Assembly (NCBI GenBank): GCA_904420555.1
Contig: CAJFVO010000013.1
Coordinates: 1-36,205, forward strand
Source: Candidatus Heritagella intestinalis
Lineage (GTDB): Bacteria > Bacillota > Clostridia > Oscillospirales > Acutalibacteraceae
DNA length: 36,205 nt
Direction of reading: 5' to 3'
Numbering within the stretch: position 1 is the stretch's first letter; the number at the start of each line of letters is the position of its first letter. Below the pieces are notes generated by a model. The model was not told the DNA's origin and made no database searches. It saw nothing but the letters and a program-made list of their open reading frames with translations. Positions 7,791 through 15,833 of the stretch are shown in pieces. The position numbers were made by a program, and so were the translations under genes.

Positions 7791-8528
7791 TTATGATTTT
7801 TTTCTGTCCACCAGTTCTGCGGAAGCTTCAAAGGCCCTGCCCTTGCTGTTTTCGCCGTACAGCAAAACCTTCCCCTCTTTTTCCTGGCCAAAAATCTGGA
7901 TGGTCTCCCCCAGCAGGCTTTCATTGACAAAGTTGATCTGTACCCGGTTGAGCTTTTTCCCCAGCATTCCTCCGGGAACGAAATCGTAAAAAATATCCCC
8001 GTAGATGGCGTTGTTCAGATGCCCATTGTAATCCAAGTCGGAATAGCGGATGACCCGTTCCCCCAAAAACGGGAGCTCCTCACTCTTTATCCGGGACAGC
8101 ACATGGTCTGTCGTCCCGTTTGGAGAAGGATCCAGGCCATAGACGGCAAACTTCCGAGGATGCAGAATCCGATGGGTCTCGGTGTTGGCCGCTACGCTGC
8201 ACTGTATCACATAGCCGATCTTCTCCCCGCCGGAAAAGAACTCGTAGTCCCGGTAAAACTCTGCGCCATGCACGCCCTGGGGCCGGGTAATAATGCGAAG
8301 CTCTTCTCCGTGGGCGGGCATTCTGAAAATCGTGCTCTCGCTTTTGGTGATTAAAAACACCATTCCATCTGCTTTGAGCTTCTCATATCCCACTCCCATA
8401 GCCGCCAGATGCTTTTCACTGGTCTCCTGACAAATGCGCAGCATGGTGGAGAGCTTCATTTCACTTTGGGCGTCCACTTCAAAGGTGGCCACCCTCCACT
8501 GGTTTTCATATTGCCGGATGTCGGCCAT
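7791..8528 (-). CDS. Acyl-ACP thioesterase family protein
   Basis: The 245-residue protein has a double hot-dog fold, as in plant FatA/FatB and bacterial acyl-ACP thioesterases. The N-terminal half begins YENQWRVATFEVDAQ. The second half carries RYSDLDYNGHLNNAIYGDIF (about 183-202), whose Asn and His match the family active-site N-x-H motif. Hydrolysis of acyl-ACP to free fatty acid is the family reaction; chain length is unknown. The in-frame start at 8549 was rejected in favour of the ATG at 8528, which has GGGGAG six bases upstream. It follows serS on the same strand with a hairpin between them (8555-8592). Confidence 0.87.
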   Translation of the reverse strand: MADIRQYENQWRVATFEVDAQSEMKLSTMLRICQETSEKHLAAMGVGYEKLKADGMVFLITKSESTIFRMPAHGEELRIITRPQGVHGAEFYRDYEFFSGGEKIGYVIQCSVAANTETHRILHPRKFAVYGLDPSPNGTTDHVLSRIKSEELPFLGERVIRYSDLDYNGHLNNAIYGDIFYDFVPGGMLGKKLNRVQINFVNESLLGETIQIFGQEKEGKVLLYGENSKGRAFEASAELVDRKKS

Positions 8529-8554
8529 AGGTTTCTCCCCTTTTTTCATACAAA

Positions 8555-8597
8555 GCAGGGACGCAGCGGGATAAATCCCCGGCGTCCCTGTTTTTAT
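8555..8597. terminator. Hairpin between serS and the thioesterase gene
   Basis: CAGGGACGC and GCGTCCCTG form a 9-bp stem with further internal pairing of GGG and CCC. TTTTT follows on the plus strand and only CTTTG on the minus strand. It therefore looks like a weak terminator for serS with probable readthrough into the thioesterase. Confidence 0.5.
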
Positions 8598-8606
8598 CCA
8601 TTTATT

Positions 8607-9884
8607 TTAGCGGATCACATCCATGCCCATATACGGACGCAGAACCTCAGGCACGGTGACACTGCCGTCAGCGTTCTGATACTGCTCCACAATAGCGGGC
8701 ATCAGACGGCTGGTAGCCAGGCCGGAAGCGTTGAGGGTGTGGACAAACTGCAGCTTCTTATCCTCCCCGCGGAACTTGATGTTGCCACGGCGGGCCTGGT
8801 AATCCCGGGCGTTGGAGGCGGAGCTGACTTCCTTATAGATGCCCATGCTGGGAATCCACACTTCAATGTCATAGGTGCGGGCCATGGAGAAAGAGCAATC
8901 CCCGGCGGCCAGCTTGCTCAGACGGTAATGGAGGCCCAGCTCCTGCACCAGGCGCTCTGCTTTGCCCACCAGCTCGGCAAACGCTGCGTCAGACTGGTCG
9001 GGGCGGGTGTACTGCACCATTTCCACTTTGTTGAACTGGTGGCCGCGAATCATGCCACGCTCTTCCGCGCGGTAGCTGCCGGCCTCTCGACGGTAGCAAG
9101 GCGTATAAGCGATATACTTCCGGGGCAGCTCATCGTTAGTGAGAACCTCATTCCGGTGGAGGTTCACCAGAGCGGTCTCGGCGGTGGGCAGCAGGAATTT
9201 CCGATCGGCGCTGGTGGGATTCTGAATCCAATAATCCTCATCGCTAAACTTGGGGAACTGGCCGGCCACATAGCCGCACTCATAGTTGAGCATATGAGGC
9301 GGAAGAATCAGCTCATAGCCGTCTCCCAGGTGCTCATTGACAAAGAAGTTCAGCAGGGCCCACTCCATCCGGGCGCCGGCGCCCCGATAAATCCAAGCGC
9401 CGTTGCCGCCCAGCTTCGCGCCGCGCTGATAATCGATCATGCCCAGGCTCTCGCACAGGTCCACATGGTTCTTGGGCTCAAAATCAAAGACGGGCTTTTC
9501 ACCAAAATAGTGCAGGGGCTCGTTCTGCTCCTTGCCTCCCGCCACTACATCGTCATCGGGCAGGTTGGGCAGGGACAGCATCTTTTCCTGCTGAGCGGCC
9601 TCTAGCTTTTCCAGCTCCGCATTTTCGTCCCGAATCTGGTCGGACAGGGACTTCATCCGGGCCATGAGTTCGGTGGTATCCTCCCCGGCCTTTTTCATCT
9701 GGGGAATCTTGCGGCTTTCCGCATTCTGCTCTGCCTTCAAGGCCTCTACCTTACCGGTCATTTCCCGACGCTGGGCGTCCAGTTCCAGAATCTCATCCAC
9801 TACGTGATCCAGATTCATCTCACGCTTTTGAATCTTGGCCTTTACCAGGTCGGGGTTGGTGCGAATCAGCTTAATATCCAGCAT
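8607..9884 (-). CDS. serS: Seryl-tRNA synthetase
   Basis: This class II synthetase charges tRNA-Ser. Its 425 residues match the usual length. An N-terminal coiled-coil arm that contacts the long variable arm of tRNA-Ser spans about 26-105. The catalytic core carries motif 2 around YRAEERGMIRGHQF and motif 3 around ASGLATSRLMPAIVE near the C-terminus. AGAGAGG precedes the ATG at 9884. The 97-bp gap to parB is too short for a T-box leader, and none is visible. It continues the minus-strand cluster beyond parB. Confidence 0.97.
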   Translation of the reverse strand: MLDIKLIRTNPDLVKAKIQKREMNLDHVVDEILELDAQRREMTGKVEALKAEQNAESRKIPQMKKAGEDTTELMARMKSLSDQIRDENAELEKLEAAQQEKMLSLPNLPDDDVVAGGKEQNEPLHYFGEKPVFDFEPKNHVDLCESLGMIDYQRGAKLGGNGAWIYRGAGARMEWALLNFFVNEHLGDGYELILPPHMLNYECGYVAGQFPKFSDEDYWIQNPTSADRKFLLPTAETALVNLHRNEVLTNDELPRKYIAYTPCYRREAGSYRAEERGMIRGHQFNKVEMVQYTRPDQSDAAFAELVGKAERLVQELGLHYRLSKLAAGDCSFSMARTYDIEVWIPSMGIYKEVSSASNARDYQARRGNIKFRGEDKKLQFVHTLNASGLATSRLMPAIVEQYQNADGSVTVPEVLRPYMGMDVIR

Positions 9885-9981
9885 ATTTCTTTTCCTCTCT
9901 TTTTATAGCGTAATTACAATAAACTATGATAGTGACTGCTTTCTGCAGAGTGTGCGGGAAAACAGCAGGTATCTTTTTCAC

Positions 9982-10848
9982 TCACTCTTCCTCTCGGAAG
10001 GAAATGGACGCCATTAGGCGCTGCAGGTCCTCTTCCCCGTAAAATTCGATTTGCAGGGTCCCTTTGGTTTTGTTCCCCGCCACCCGAACCTTGCGGCCCA
10101 AGTGCTCGTGGAGGGAAAGCTCCACCTCATCAAAATAGGGAATCCGACGGGTAGGCCAGGGCTTCTCCCCTTCCTTCTGTGCCTCTGCCGCCTTTTTGGC
10201 CATGCGTTCCAGCTCGCGGACGGAAAGCCCCTGCTCTACGGCCTTTTTGGCCGCTTCCAGCATAGAAGCCTCATCTGGGAAAGCCAGCAGCGTCCGGGCG
10301 TGGCCGGCGGAGAGCTCTCCCCGCTCCACCATCTCCCGAATAGCCTCGGGCAAATGGAGCAGCCGCAGGGCGTTGGCCACAGCAGGCCGGGATTTCCCCA
10401 CGGTCTTGGCGACCTCTTCCTGGGTCATCCCGTATTTGTCCAAAAGGGTCTGATAGCCATTGGCTTCCTCCAAAGGCGTTAAATCCTCCCGCTGCAGGTT
10501 TTCAATCAAGGCCAGTTCCATGACCTCATGGTCGGACATTTCCCGCACCACTGCCGGCACTTCAGAAAGGCCCGCCATTCTCGCGGCCCGCCAGCGCCGT
10601 TCCCCGGCCACAATCTGATATCCGCCGCCAAACAGCGGACGCACCAAAAGGGGCTGCAACAATCCGTGCTGGGCAATGGAGTCCGCCAGCTCAGCCATGG
10701 CCTTTTCGTCAAACTCCCGGCGGGGCTGTTCCCGGTTGGGTTCCAGCTCGCTAATTTTCAGCTCTACTGCGCCACTGCCAGATTCCGTTGTGTTTTCAGC
10801 AAAAATGGCGTCCAGGCCCTTGCCCAGGCCGCCTTTTTTTACGCTCAC
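9982..10848 (-). CDS. parB: Chromosome partitioning protein ParB (Spo0J)
   Basis: This protein binds parS, loads on DNA as a CTP-dependent sliding clamp, and works with ParA and SMC in origin segregation. Of 288 residues, the N-terminal CTPase domain carries GERRWRA (82-88) and ENLQRED (116-122), followed by a KorB-type HTH (about 141-185) and a C-terminal dimerisation domain. The recognition positions that distinguish ParB from Noc read Arg154, Ala160, His165 and Gly182 here, the ParB type. Start is GTG at 10848 with AGGAGG 7 nt upstream. It follows parA by 26 bp and is clearly cotranscribed with it. Confidence 0.96.
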   Translation of the reverse strand: MSVKKGGLGKGLDAIFAENTTESGSGAVELKISELEPNREQPRREFDEKAMAELADSIAQHGLLQPLLVRPLFGGGYQIVAGERRWRAARMAGLSEVPAVVREMSDHEVMELALIENLQREDLTPLEEANGYQTLLDKYGMTQEEVAKTVGKSRPAVANALRLLHLPEAIREMVERGELSAGHARTLLAFPDEASMLEAAKKAVEQGLSVRELERMAKKAAEAQKEGEKPWPTRRIPYFDEVELSLHEHLGRKVRVAGNKTKGTLQIEFYGEEDLQRLMASISFREEE

Positions 10849-10874
10849 AGGACATCCTCCTCACTGTATATTTG

Positions 10875-11639
10875 TTACCGGTCATGGCTGGTAATCTCCT
10901 CCGCCAACTTCTGATAGGCTTCCGTTCCTTTAGAGGCCTTATCAAAATACCGAATGGGCTTGCCGAAGCTGGGGGCTTCCGAAAGCCGTACCGTCCGGGG
11001 AATCACCGTAGCAAAGACTTTTCGCGGGAAGTACTTCTTTACTTCCTCCACCACCTGCTGGGTCAGATTTAACCGGCCGTCATACATGGTGAGCAATACA
11101 CCCTCCATGTCCAGCAGTTCATTGTATTGGCGCTTGACCCGGCGAACCGTATTCATCAGCTGGGAAAGGCCTTCCAACGCGTAATACTCGCACTGGATGG
11201 GCACCAACAGGGTATCCGCCGCGCACAGGGCGTTGGTGGTGATGATTCCTAAAGAAGGCGGGCAATCGATCAAAATGTAATCGTAATTTTCCCGGACAGG
11301 AGCCAATGCCTTTTTCAGGATGGATTCCCGATGTTCCAGGGTCACCAGCTCCAATTCCGCCGCCGCCAAATCCATGCTGGAAGGAACTACATCCAAATGG
11401 GAAAACTCCGTTTTCACAATGGCATCGGCCACGGTGCATTCGCCAATGAGCACCTCATACATGGTGTGCTTTTTTTGTCTCCGGTCAATGCCCACGCCGC
11501 TGGAGGAATTCCCCTGGGGGTCAATATCCACAAGAAGGGTTTTATGTCCCATGGCGCCTATAGCCGCCGACAAATTCACCGCTGTGGTAGTCTTTCCCAC
11601 ACCGCCTTTTTGATTGGCAATTGCGATTATTTTCCCCAC
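10875..11639 (-). CDS. parA: Chromosome partitioning ATPase ParA (Soj)
   Basis: This deviant Walker-A ATPase of the MinD/ParA family partners ParB in origin segregation and, in Bacillus, controls DnaA. Of 254 residues from the chosen start, the deviant Walker A KGGVGKTT is at 11-18, Walker A' at LLVDIDPQGNSSSG, and Walker B at YDYILIDCPPSL. A longer frame reaches 11699, but the GTG at 11639 has AAGGAGAA five nt upstream and begins at the family's conserved KIIAIANQKGG strand. A promoter lies at 11698-11725. Two parS sites lie between this promoter and noc. Confidence 0.96.
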   Translation of the reverse strand: MGKIIAIANQKGGVGKTTTAVNLSAAIGAMGHKTLLVDIDPQGNSSSGVGIDRRQKKHTMYEVLIGECTVADAIVKTEFSHLDVVPSSMDLAAAELELVTLEHRESILKKALAPVRENYDYILIDCPPSLGIITTNALCAADTLLVPIQCEYYALEGLSQLMNTVRRVKRQYNELLDMEGVLLTMYDGRLNLTQQVVEEVKKYFPRKVFATVIPRTVRLSEAPSFGKPIRYFDKASKGTEAYQKLAEEITSHDR

Positions 11640-11697
11640 GGAAATTCTCCTTTCCCCATCTTCCCGGTTTTTGATCTTTGTTTTCATAGCATTTTTC

Positions 11698-11725
11698 ATT
11701 ATAGCACGTTTAGACGGGAATCAAA
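11698..11725 (-). promoter_or_regulatory. parA-parB promoter
   Basis: An extended -10, TGCTATAAT (TATAAT at 11703-11698), lies 16 bp from TTTGAT (11725-11720). It is about 60 bp before the parA start and about 50 bp from the nearest parS site. Confidence 0.6.
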
Positions 11726-11777
11726 AGGGATTTTCTCCAGTTTTCCGTTTTTTTACCCGTTCTTTCTGCATTTCCCC

Positions 11778-11793
11778 TGTTCCACGTGGAACA
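11778..11793. promoter_or_regulatory. parS site 1
   Basis: TGTTCCACGTGGAACA is a perfect palindrome matching the parS consensus TGTTNCACGTGAAACA at all but one position. It lies between noc and parA. Confidence 0.9.
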
Positions 11794-11822
11794 TTCTCTC
11801 GAAACCATTCCTGTTTCGCAGT

Positions 11823-11838
11823 TGTTTCACGTGAAACG
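11823..11838. promoter_or_regulatory. parS site 2
   Basis: TGTTTCACGTGAAACG differs from the parS consensus only in the last base. It is 45 bp from site 1 and next to the noc terminator hairpin. Confidence 0.9.
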
Positions 11839-11847
11839 CCCAGCAAT

Positions 11848-11896
11848 GGAAAAAGGCCGGACTCTTTGCTTTCTGCAAAAGAACCGGCCCTTTTCC
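11848..11896 (-). terminator. noc terminator-like hairpin
   Basis: GGAAAAAGGCCGG (11848-11860) pairs at 12 of 13 positions with 11884-11896. On the minus strand the second arm reads CCGGCCTTTTTCC, so the U-rich part lies inside the stem. It is 60 bp past the noc stop codon. Confidence 0.55.
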
Positions 11897-11955
11897 AACA
11901 GGAAATGAATAAGGGAATGTTATGAACTTATACACGATTTCAGCAGCCTTTTTTA

Positions 11956-12792
11956 TCAAGCGGGTTTTCGGCCCGGCTGTTGGCCTCTTCCCTTTGACGA
12001 ATTCCCGGTTTTGGGAATCTTCACGGTATATTCCAAATAGTCACCCATGTCCTTTCGGTCTGCCTGGGCCAAAATGCCGGCATCCTGCATGGTGCGAATG
12101 GCATGGTCGATGGTATTGAGAAAAATGCGGATATCCTTGGCAATGAACGTTCGCCCACGGGCAGGCTTGGCGGTTTTCTCTTCCAAAGTCTTTTCCACCA
12201 GCTCTTCTGTCTGCCGAACGGTGAGACCCTTCTCCACCACCTGCGCCAGCAGCTTCTTTCGAGCCTCCTCTTGGGGTATCCGCAGAATCGCCCGGGCGTG
12301 ACGTTCGCTGAGGCCGTTCTCCACAATACACTTGCGTTCTTCCGACGTCAGCCGCAGTAATCGCAGCTTATTGGCAATGGCTGACTGGCTTTTCCCCAGC
12401 CGCCGGGCGGCTTCTTCTTGAGTGACACCCCAATCCTCCATTAGCCTGCGGATACCCTCGGCCTCTTCAAAGACCTGGAGATCCTGGCGCTGAAGGTTTT
12501 CCAAAATAGCCAGCACTGCCGACTGCGCATCACTGCACTCCTGCACCAAGCAGGGAATTTGCCGCATTCCGGCCTGGACACAGGCCCGCCACCGTCTTTC
12601 GCCGGCAATAATTTCATATTTGCCGCCAGAGGTGCGGCGCACGGAAATTGGCTGCAACAGTCCGTTGGAAGCGATGCTCCGGGATAACCCATCCAATTCC
12701 TCTTTGGAAAAGGTTTTCCGGGGCTGCCGGGGATTGGGAATCAGTTTCTCCGCAGGAAGCTCCACGACTCTTCGCTTGTCCGGCAACTTCAC
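11956..12792 (-). CDS. noc: Nucleoid occlusion protein Noc (ParB paralogue)
   Basis: This is a 278-residue ParB-family protein. In Bacillus, Noc binds its own sites and the membrane to keep the division septum off the nucleoid. The CTPase motifs GERRWRA (64-70) and ENLQRQD (98-104) are present, followed by an HTH (about 123-165). The specificity positions read Gln136, Lys142, Arg147 and Arg164, close to the Gln-Lys-Lys-Arg set of Noc and unlike the neighbouring ParB. The N-terminus (MKLPDKRRVVELP) is short and lacks an obvious amphipathic membrane-targeting helix, unlike Bacillus Noc. The start is GTG at 12792 with GGAGGG 7 nt upstream. It sits between rsmG and parA, as in Bacillus. Confidence 0.88.
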   Translation of the reverse strand: MKLPDKRRVVELPAEKLIPNPRQPRKTFSKEELDGLSRSIASNGLLQPISVRRTSGGKYEIIAGERRWRACVQAGMRQIPCLVQECSDAQSAVLAILENLQRQDLQVFEEAEGIRRLMEDWGVTQEEAARRLGKSQSAIANKLRLLRLTSEERKCIVENGLSERHARAILRIPQEEARKKLLAQVVEKGLTVRQTEELVEKTLEEKTAKPARGRTFIAKDIRIFLNTIDHAIRTMQDAGILAQADRKDMGDYLEYTVKIPKTGNSSKGRGQQPGRKPA

Positions 12793-12824
12793 GGCTTGTC
12801 CCTCCTCTCCCTTGGCATGGCATT

Positions 12825-12830
12825 AGTATA
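12825..12830 (-). promoter_or_regulatory. Possible noc promoter (extended -10)
   Basis: TGGTATACT on the minus strand (TATACT at 12830-12825) is an extended -10 about 35 bp before the noc start. No good -35 is seen. Confidence 0.35.
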
Positions 12831-12925
12831 CCATGTGGCAAAGGAAGATTTTGTAGAAAGCCGCCGGGCAGAAAAATATTTTCCCACGCCATTCCCGCGC
12901 AGCCAAAGCCTTTTATTTTTTCGCT

Positions 12926-13639
12926 TTACAAAGGCTTCTTTGCAATTTTTGCGCCATGCCGCGGATAGGCCGCCGGGGTTTCCCGTACCTTTCGGATGAC
13001 TGCAATACACCGCCGGCTGCTATCGGGAAGTTCAAACTTTTCCAGCTTCTCCGGCTTGCCGCCCAATACGCCAATGCCTCTGGCCGCAGCCTTTACTTCC
13101 TCTTCCCCGTCGGGGCCCTTCATAGCTACAAAAACGCCGCCTTTCTTCACAAAGGGCAGGCAGTATTCACTAAGAACATTCATCCCCGCCACCGCACGGG
13201 CAGTAGCTATGTCAAACTGCTCCCGCAGTTCCTTTTGGCGGCCGCCCTCCTCTGCCCGGGCATGGCGAAGTTCCGCCTGGATTTCCAGCTCCCGGCAGAC
13301 CTCCGCCAAAAAAGTCAGCCGTTTATTCAGGCTGTCCAGCAGAGTCAAGCGGATATCCGGCCGGGCAATAGCCAGGGGGATCCCCGGGAATCCCGCTCCC
13401 GTTCCCACATCAATGAGCCTGGCCCCCTCTGGAATCTCCACAGCTTGCAGCAGTATCAGGCTGTCATAAAAGTGCTTTACCGTCACCCCTTCCGGGTCGG
13501 TAATGGCCGTCAGGTTCATTTTCTGGTTCCACTCCACCAGCAGCTCCATATACCGCTGAAATTGTGCCAGCTGCTTCTCCGTCAGCAGAATCCCCTTCTG
13601 CCCGCACAGCTCCGATAAACGGTTCTTAATATCCTCCAT
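12926..13639 (-). CDS. rsmG: 16S rRNA (guanine527-N7)-methyltransferase RsmG
   Basis: This SAM-dependent enzyme methylates G527 of 16S rRNA in the 530 loop; loss gives low-level streptomycin resistance in other species. The 237 residues match the family. The SAM-binding loop DVGTGAGFPGIPLAI is at about 76-90, followed by LLDSLNKRLTFL. AAGGAGG precedes the ATG at 13639. The start overlaps the end of mnmG by 14 bp, indicating translational coupling, as in the classical gidA-gidB pair. Confidence 0.96.
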   Translation of the reverse strand: MEDIKNRLSELCGQKGILLTEKQLAQFQRYMELLVEWNQKMNLTAITDPEGVTVKHFYDSLILLQAVEIPEGARLIDVGTGAGFPGIPLAIARPDIRLTLLDSLNKRLTFLAEVCRELEIQAELRHARAEEGGRQKELREQFDIATARAVAGMNVLSEYCLPFVKKGGVFVAMKGPDGEEEVKAAARGIGVLGGKPEKLEKFELPDSSRRCIAVIRKVRETPAAYPRHGAKIAKKPL

Positions 13640-15518
13640 GAATAGGGCCTCCTTCCTCTTTTGCCAGCCAAATGAGCAATACGGAAATATCCGCTGGGCT
13701 CACCCCGGAAATCCGGCTGGCCTGTCCAATATTGGCCGGACGTACCTTTTGCAGTTTTTCCCGGGCTTCCATACGCAGTCCTTCCAGCTTTTCATAGTCC
13801 ATATCCCGGGGCAAGAGTTTCTTCTCCAGCCGGCGCATTTCGGCAATATCCGCCTTCTGGCGGCGGATATACCCTTCATACTTCAGCTCAATCTCCACAT
13901 TCTCAAATACTGCCTCCGGATAGTCAGGCCGGTCCTTATCCACCGGCGCCAGAGATTCATAGGTAATCTGAGGCCGGCGGAGCAGATCCGACATATGCAC
14001 CCCGGACGTCACCGGAGTTGTTCCACGTGAAACAAGAAGCATGTTGAGTTCCTCGGTAGGGGAAAATACCAGCTTCTCCACCCGTTTGCGCTCCTGCTCT
14101 TTCTGGGCCTGCTTTTCCTGGAATTTCTGCCACCGGTCGTCCCCAATCAAACCAATCTCCCGGCCAATGGGGGTCAAACGCTCATCGGCATTATCTTGAC
14201 GGAGCACCAGACGATATTCCGAACGGGAGGTCATCATCCGGTAAGGGTCTGTCACGCCCTTGGTAATCAAATCATCCACCAAAGTGCCGATATAAGAGCT
14301 GGCCCGGTCCAGAATCATGGGAGAAAGCCCCTGCACCTTTCGGGCAGCATTGATGCCCGCCACTAACCCCTGGGCCGCCGCCTCTTCATAGCCGGAGCTG
14401 CCGTTAAACTGCCCTGCACCGTAGAGGCCCGGCAAATCGGCAAATTCCAAAGTTGCCTCCATCTGGGTGGGGTCTACGCAGTCGTACTCAATGGCATAGG
14501 CGCTGCGCATAATCTGCACGTGCTCCAAGCCCTTAATGGTGTGGTAAAAAGCAATCTGCACCTCTTCCGGCAAGGAGGAGGACATTCCCTGCAAATACAT
14601 TTCCTCGGTATTCTCCCCACAGGGCTCAATAAAGAGCTGGTGCCGGGGCTTATCTGCAAACCGGACAATCTTATCCTCGATGCTGGGACAGTACCGGGGC
14701 CCCACCCCCTCAATCATACCGCTGTACAAGGGAGAACGATGAATGTTGTCCAGAATCACCTGCTTGGTGCGGTCGTTGGTCCAGCTCACATAACACAGTT
14801 CCTTGTTCTCGGGAGGCGTTTCCGTCTCATAGGAAAATGGCACCGGAGGCTCGTCCCCTGCCTGGGACTCTAAATCGCTGAAATCAATACTGGAACGCAG
14901 CACCCGGGCTGGAGTACCGGTTTTAAACCGGCGAAGGCGCAGTCCCAGCTTTTTCAAGGAATCCGCCAAAAACGCTGCGGGGAACATCCCGTCCGGCCCG
15001 CTCTCATAGGAAACCTCTCCCACAAAAATACGGCCGCCTAAAAAAGTACCTGTAGCCAAAATCACTGCGTCTGCCGTATACTCCGCTCCCAGCCGGGTGG
15101 AGAGCTTCCACTGGCCCTTTTCCCCCTGTTCCAAAGAAACCACTTCCGCCTGCTTCATCTGCAAGCGCTCCTGGAGCTCCAACTTGTGCTTCATTAAGTC
15201 CGAATACTTCCGCCGGTCAATCTGCGCCCGCAGGGAATGGACCGCCGGGCCCTTGCCTAAATTCAGCATCCGGCTCTGAATGGTGCAGGCGTCCGCCGTT
15301 TTCCCCATTTCCCCGCCGAGAGCGTCCACTTCCCGTACCAGGTGCCCTTTGGCCGTGCCGCCAATACTGGGGTTACAGGGGCAGTTGCCCACTGCATCCA
15401 TGTTAATGGTAAAAATCACCGTCTCGCATCCCAGCCGGGCCGCCGCCAAGGCTGCTTCAATGCCCGCATGGCCCGCGCCGATAACCGCCACCTGAAAATG
15501 CCCTGCATCATATCCCAT
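13626..15518 (-). CDS. mnmG: tRNA uridine-5-carboxymethylaminomethyl modification enzyme MnmG
   Basis: This FAD-dependent subunit of the MnmE-MnmG complex modifies wobble U34 of several tRNAs. From the chosen start it has 630 residues, the usual long form. The dinucleotide motif GAGHAGIEAALAAARLG is near the N-terminus, and GPRYCPSIEDKIVRF carries the conserved active-site cysteine. The in-frame ATG at 15548 lacks a ribosome binding site, while AAAAGGAG lies 8 nt before the ATG at 15518. The gene carries a consensus parS site (14019-14034) inside its reading frame. Confidence 0.96.
   Translation of the reverse strand: MGYDAGHFQVAVIGAGHAGIEAALAAARLGCETVIFTINMDAVGNCPCNPSIGGTAKGHLVREVDALGGEMGKTADACTIQSRMLNLGKGPAVHSLRAQIDRRKYSDLMKHKLELQERLQMKQAEVVSLEQGEKGQWKLSTRLGAEYTADAVILATGTFLGGRIFVGEVSYESGPDGMFPAAFLADSLKKLGLRLRRFKTGTPARVLRSSIDFSDLESQAGDEPPVPFSYETETPPENKELCYVSWTNDRTKQVILDNIHRSPLYSGMIEGVGPRYCPSIEDKIVRFADKPRHQLFIEPCGENTEEMYLQGMSSSLPEEVQIAFYHTIKGLEHVQIMRSAYAIEYDCVDPTQMEATLEFADLPGLYGAGQFNGSSGYEEAAAQGLVAGINAARKVQGLSPMILDRASSYIGTLVDDLITKGVTDPYRMMTSRSEYRLVLRQDNADERLTPIGREIGLIGDDRWQKFQEKQAQKEQERKRVEKLVFSPTEELNMLLVSRGTTPVTSGVHMSDLLRRPQITYESLAPVDKDRPDYPEAVFENVEIELKYEGYIRRQKADIAEMRRLEKKLLPRDMDYEKLEGLRMEAREKLQKVRPANIGQASRISGVSPADISVLLIWLAKEEGGPIHGGY
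14019..14034. promoter_or_regulatory. parS site 3, inside mnmG
   Basis: TGTTCCACGTGAAACA is an exact match to the parS consensus, embedded in the mnmG coding sequence about 2.2 kb from sites 1 and 2. Confidence 0.92.
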
Positions 15519-15833
15519 ACCATCCGCTCCTTTTCCTATGGGTTTCATCCGAGTTCTTTTCTTTTCTGTCTGCTGCGTCCCGAAAATTTTTCGGGAAGAT
15601 GGCTCTATTTTACCATATTCACCGCGTAATTTCTACGTTGGCACGCCCTTTCCAGCCCTGCGTGAAAGGGCTTTTACTCCTCTATCAAGTTTACATAACA
15701 CAGAAGCTTTGGTGAATAACTGCGCTTAGTTTACATAATATTTGTCAAAAACCGCGCGCCGCAAGTTTAAAAATTCCCGGAGACGGGAAACCCCGCCTTC
15801 GGGAATTCTATCAAAACTACCACTGTGGAAAGC
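15519..15833. other. mnmE-mnmG intergenic region with promoter-like and repeat elements
   Basis: No protein gene is seen. On the minus strand TGGTAAAAT (TAAAAT at 15612-15607) is a possible extended -10 for mnmG, without a clear -35. A 9-bp palindrome TCCCGAAAA/TTTTCGGGA lies at 15578-15596, and GCCCTTTC/GAAAGGGC forms a stem around 15643-15670. AGTTTACATAA occurs twice, at 15688 and 15728, exactly 40 bp apart. Confidence 0.45.
15768..15807 (-). terminator. mnmE terminator
   Basis: AATTCCCG (15807-15800 on the minus strand) pairs with CGGGAATT (15779-15772), with an inner stem GGCGGG/CCCGTC. It is followed by TTTAAAC on the minus strand. It lies 27 bp after the mnmE stop codon. Confidence 0.65.

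Noticed and set aside
8409-9605. 398-residue plus-strand frame opposite serS and the thioesterase gene
   Set aside because: It covers the complement of two clearly identified genes and has no recognisable domain or ribosome binding site.
9885-9981. T-box riboswitch upstream of serS
   Set aside because: The gap is only 97 bp and lacks a T-box sequence, specifier stem and terminator.
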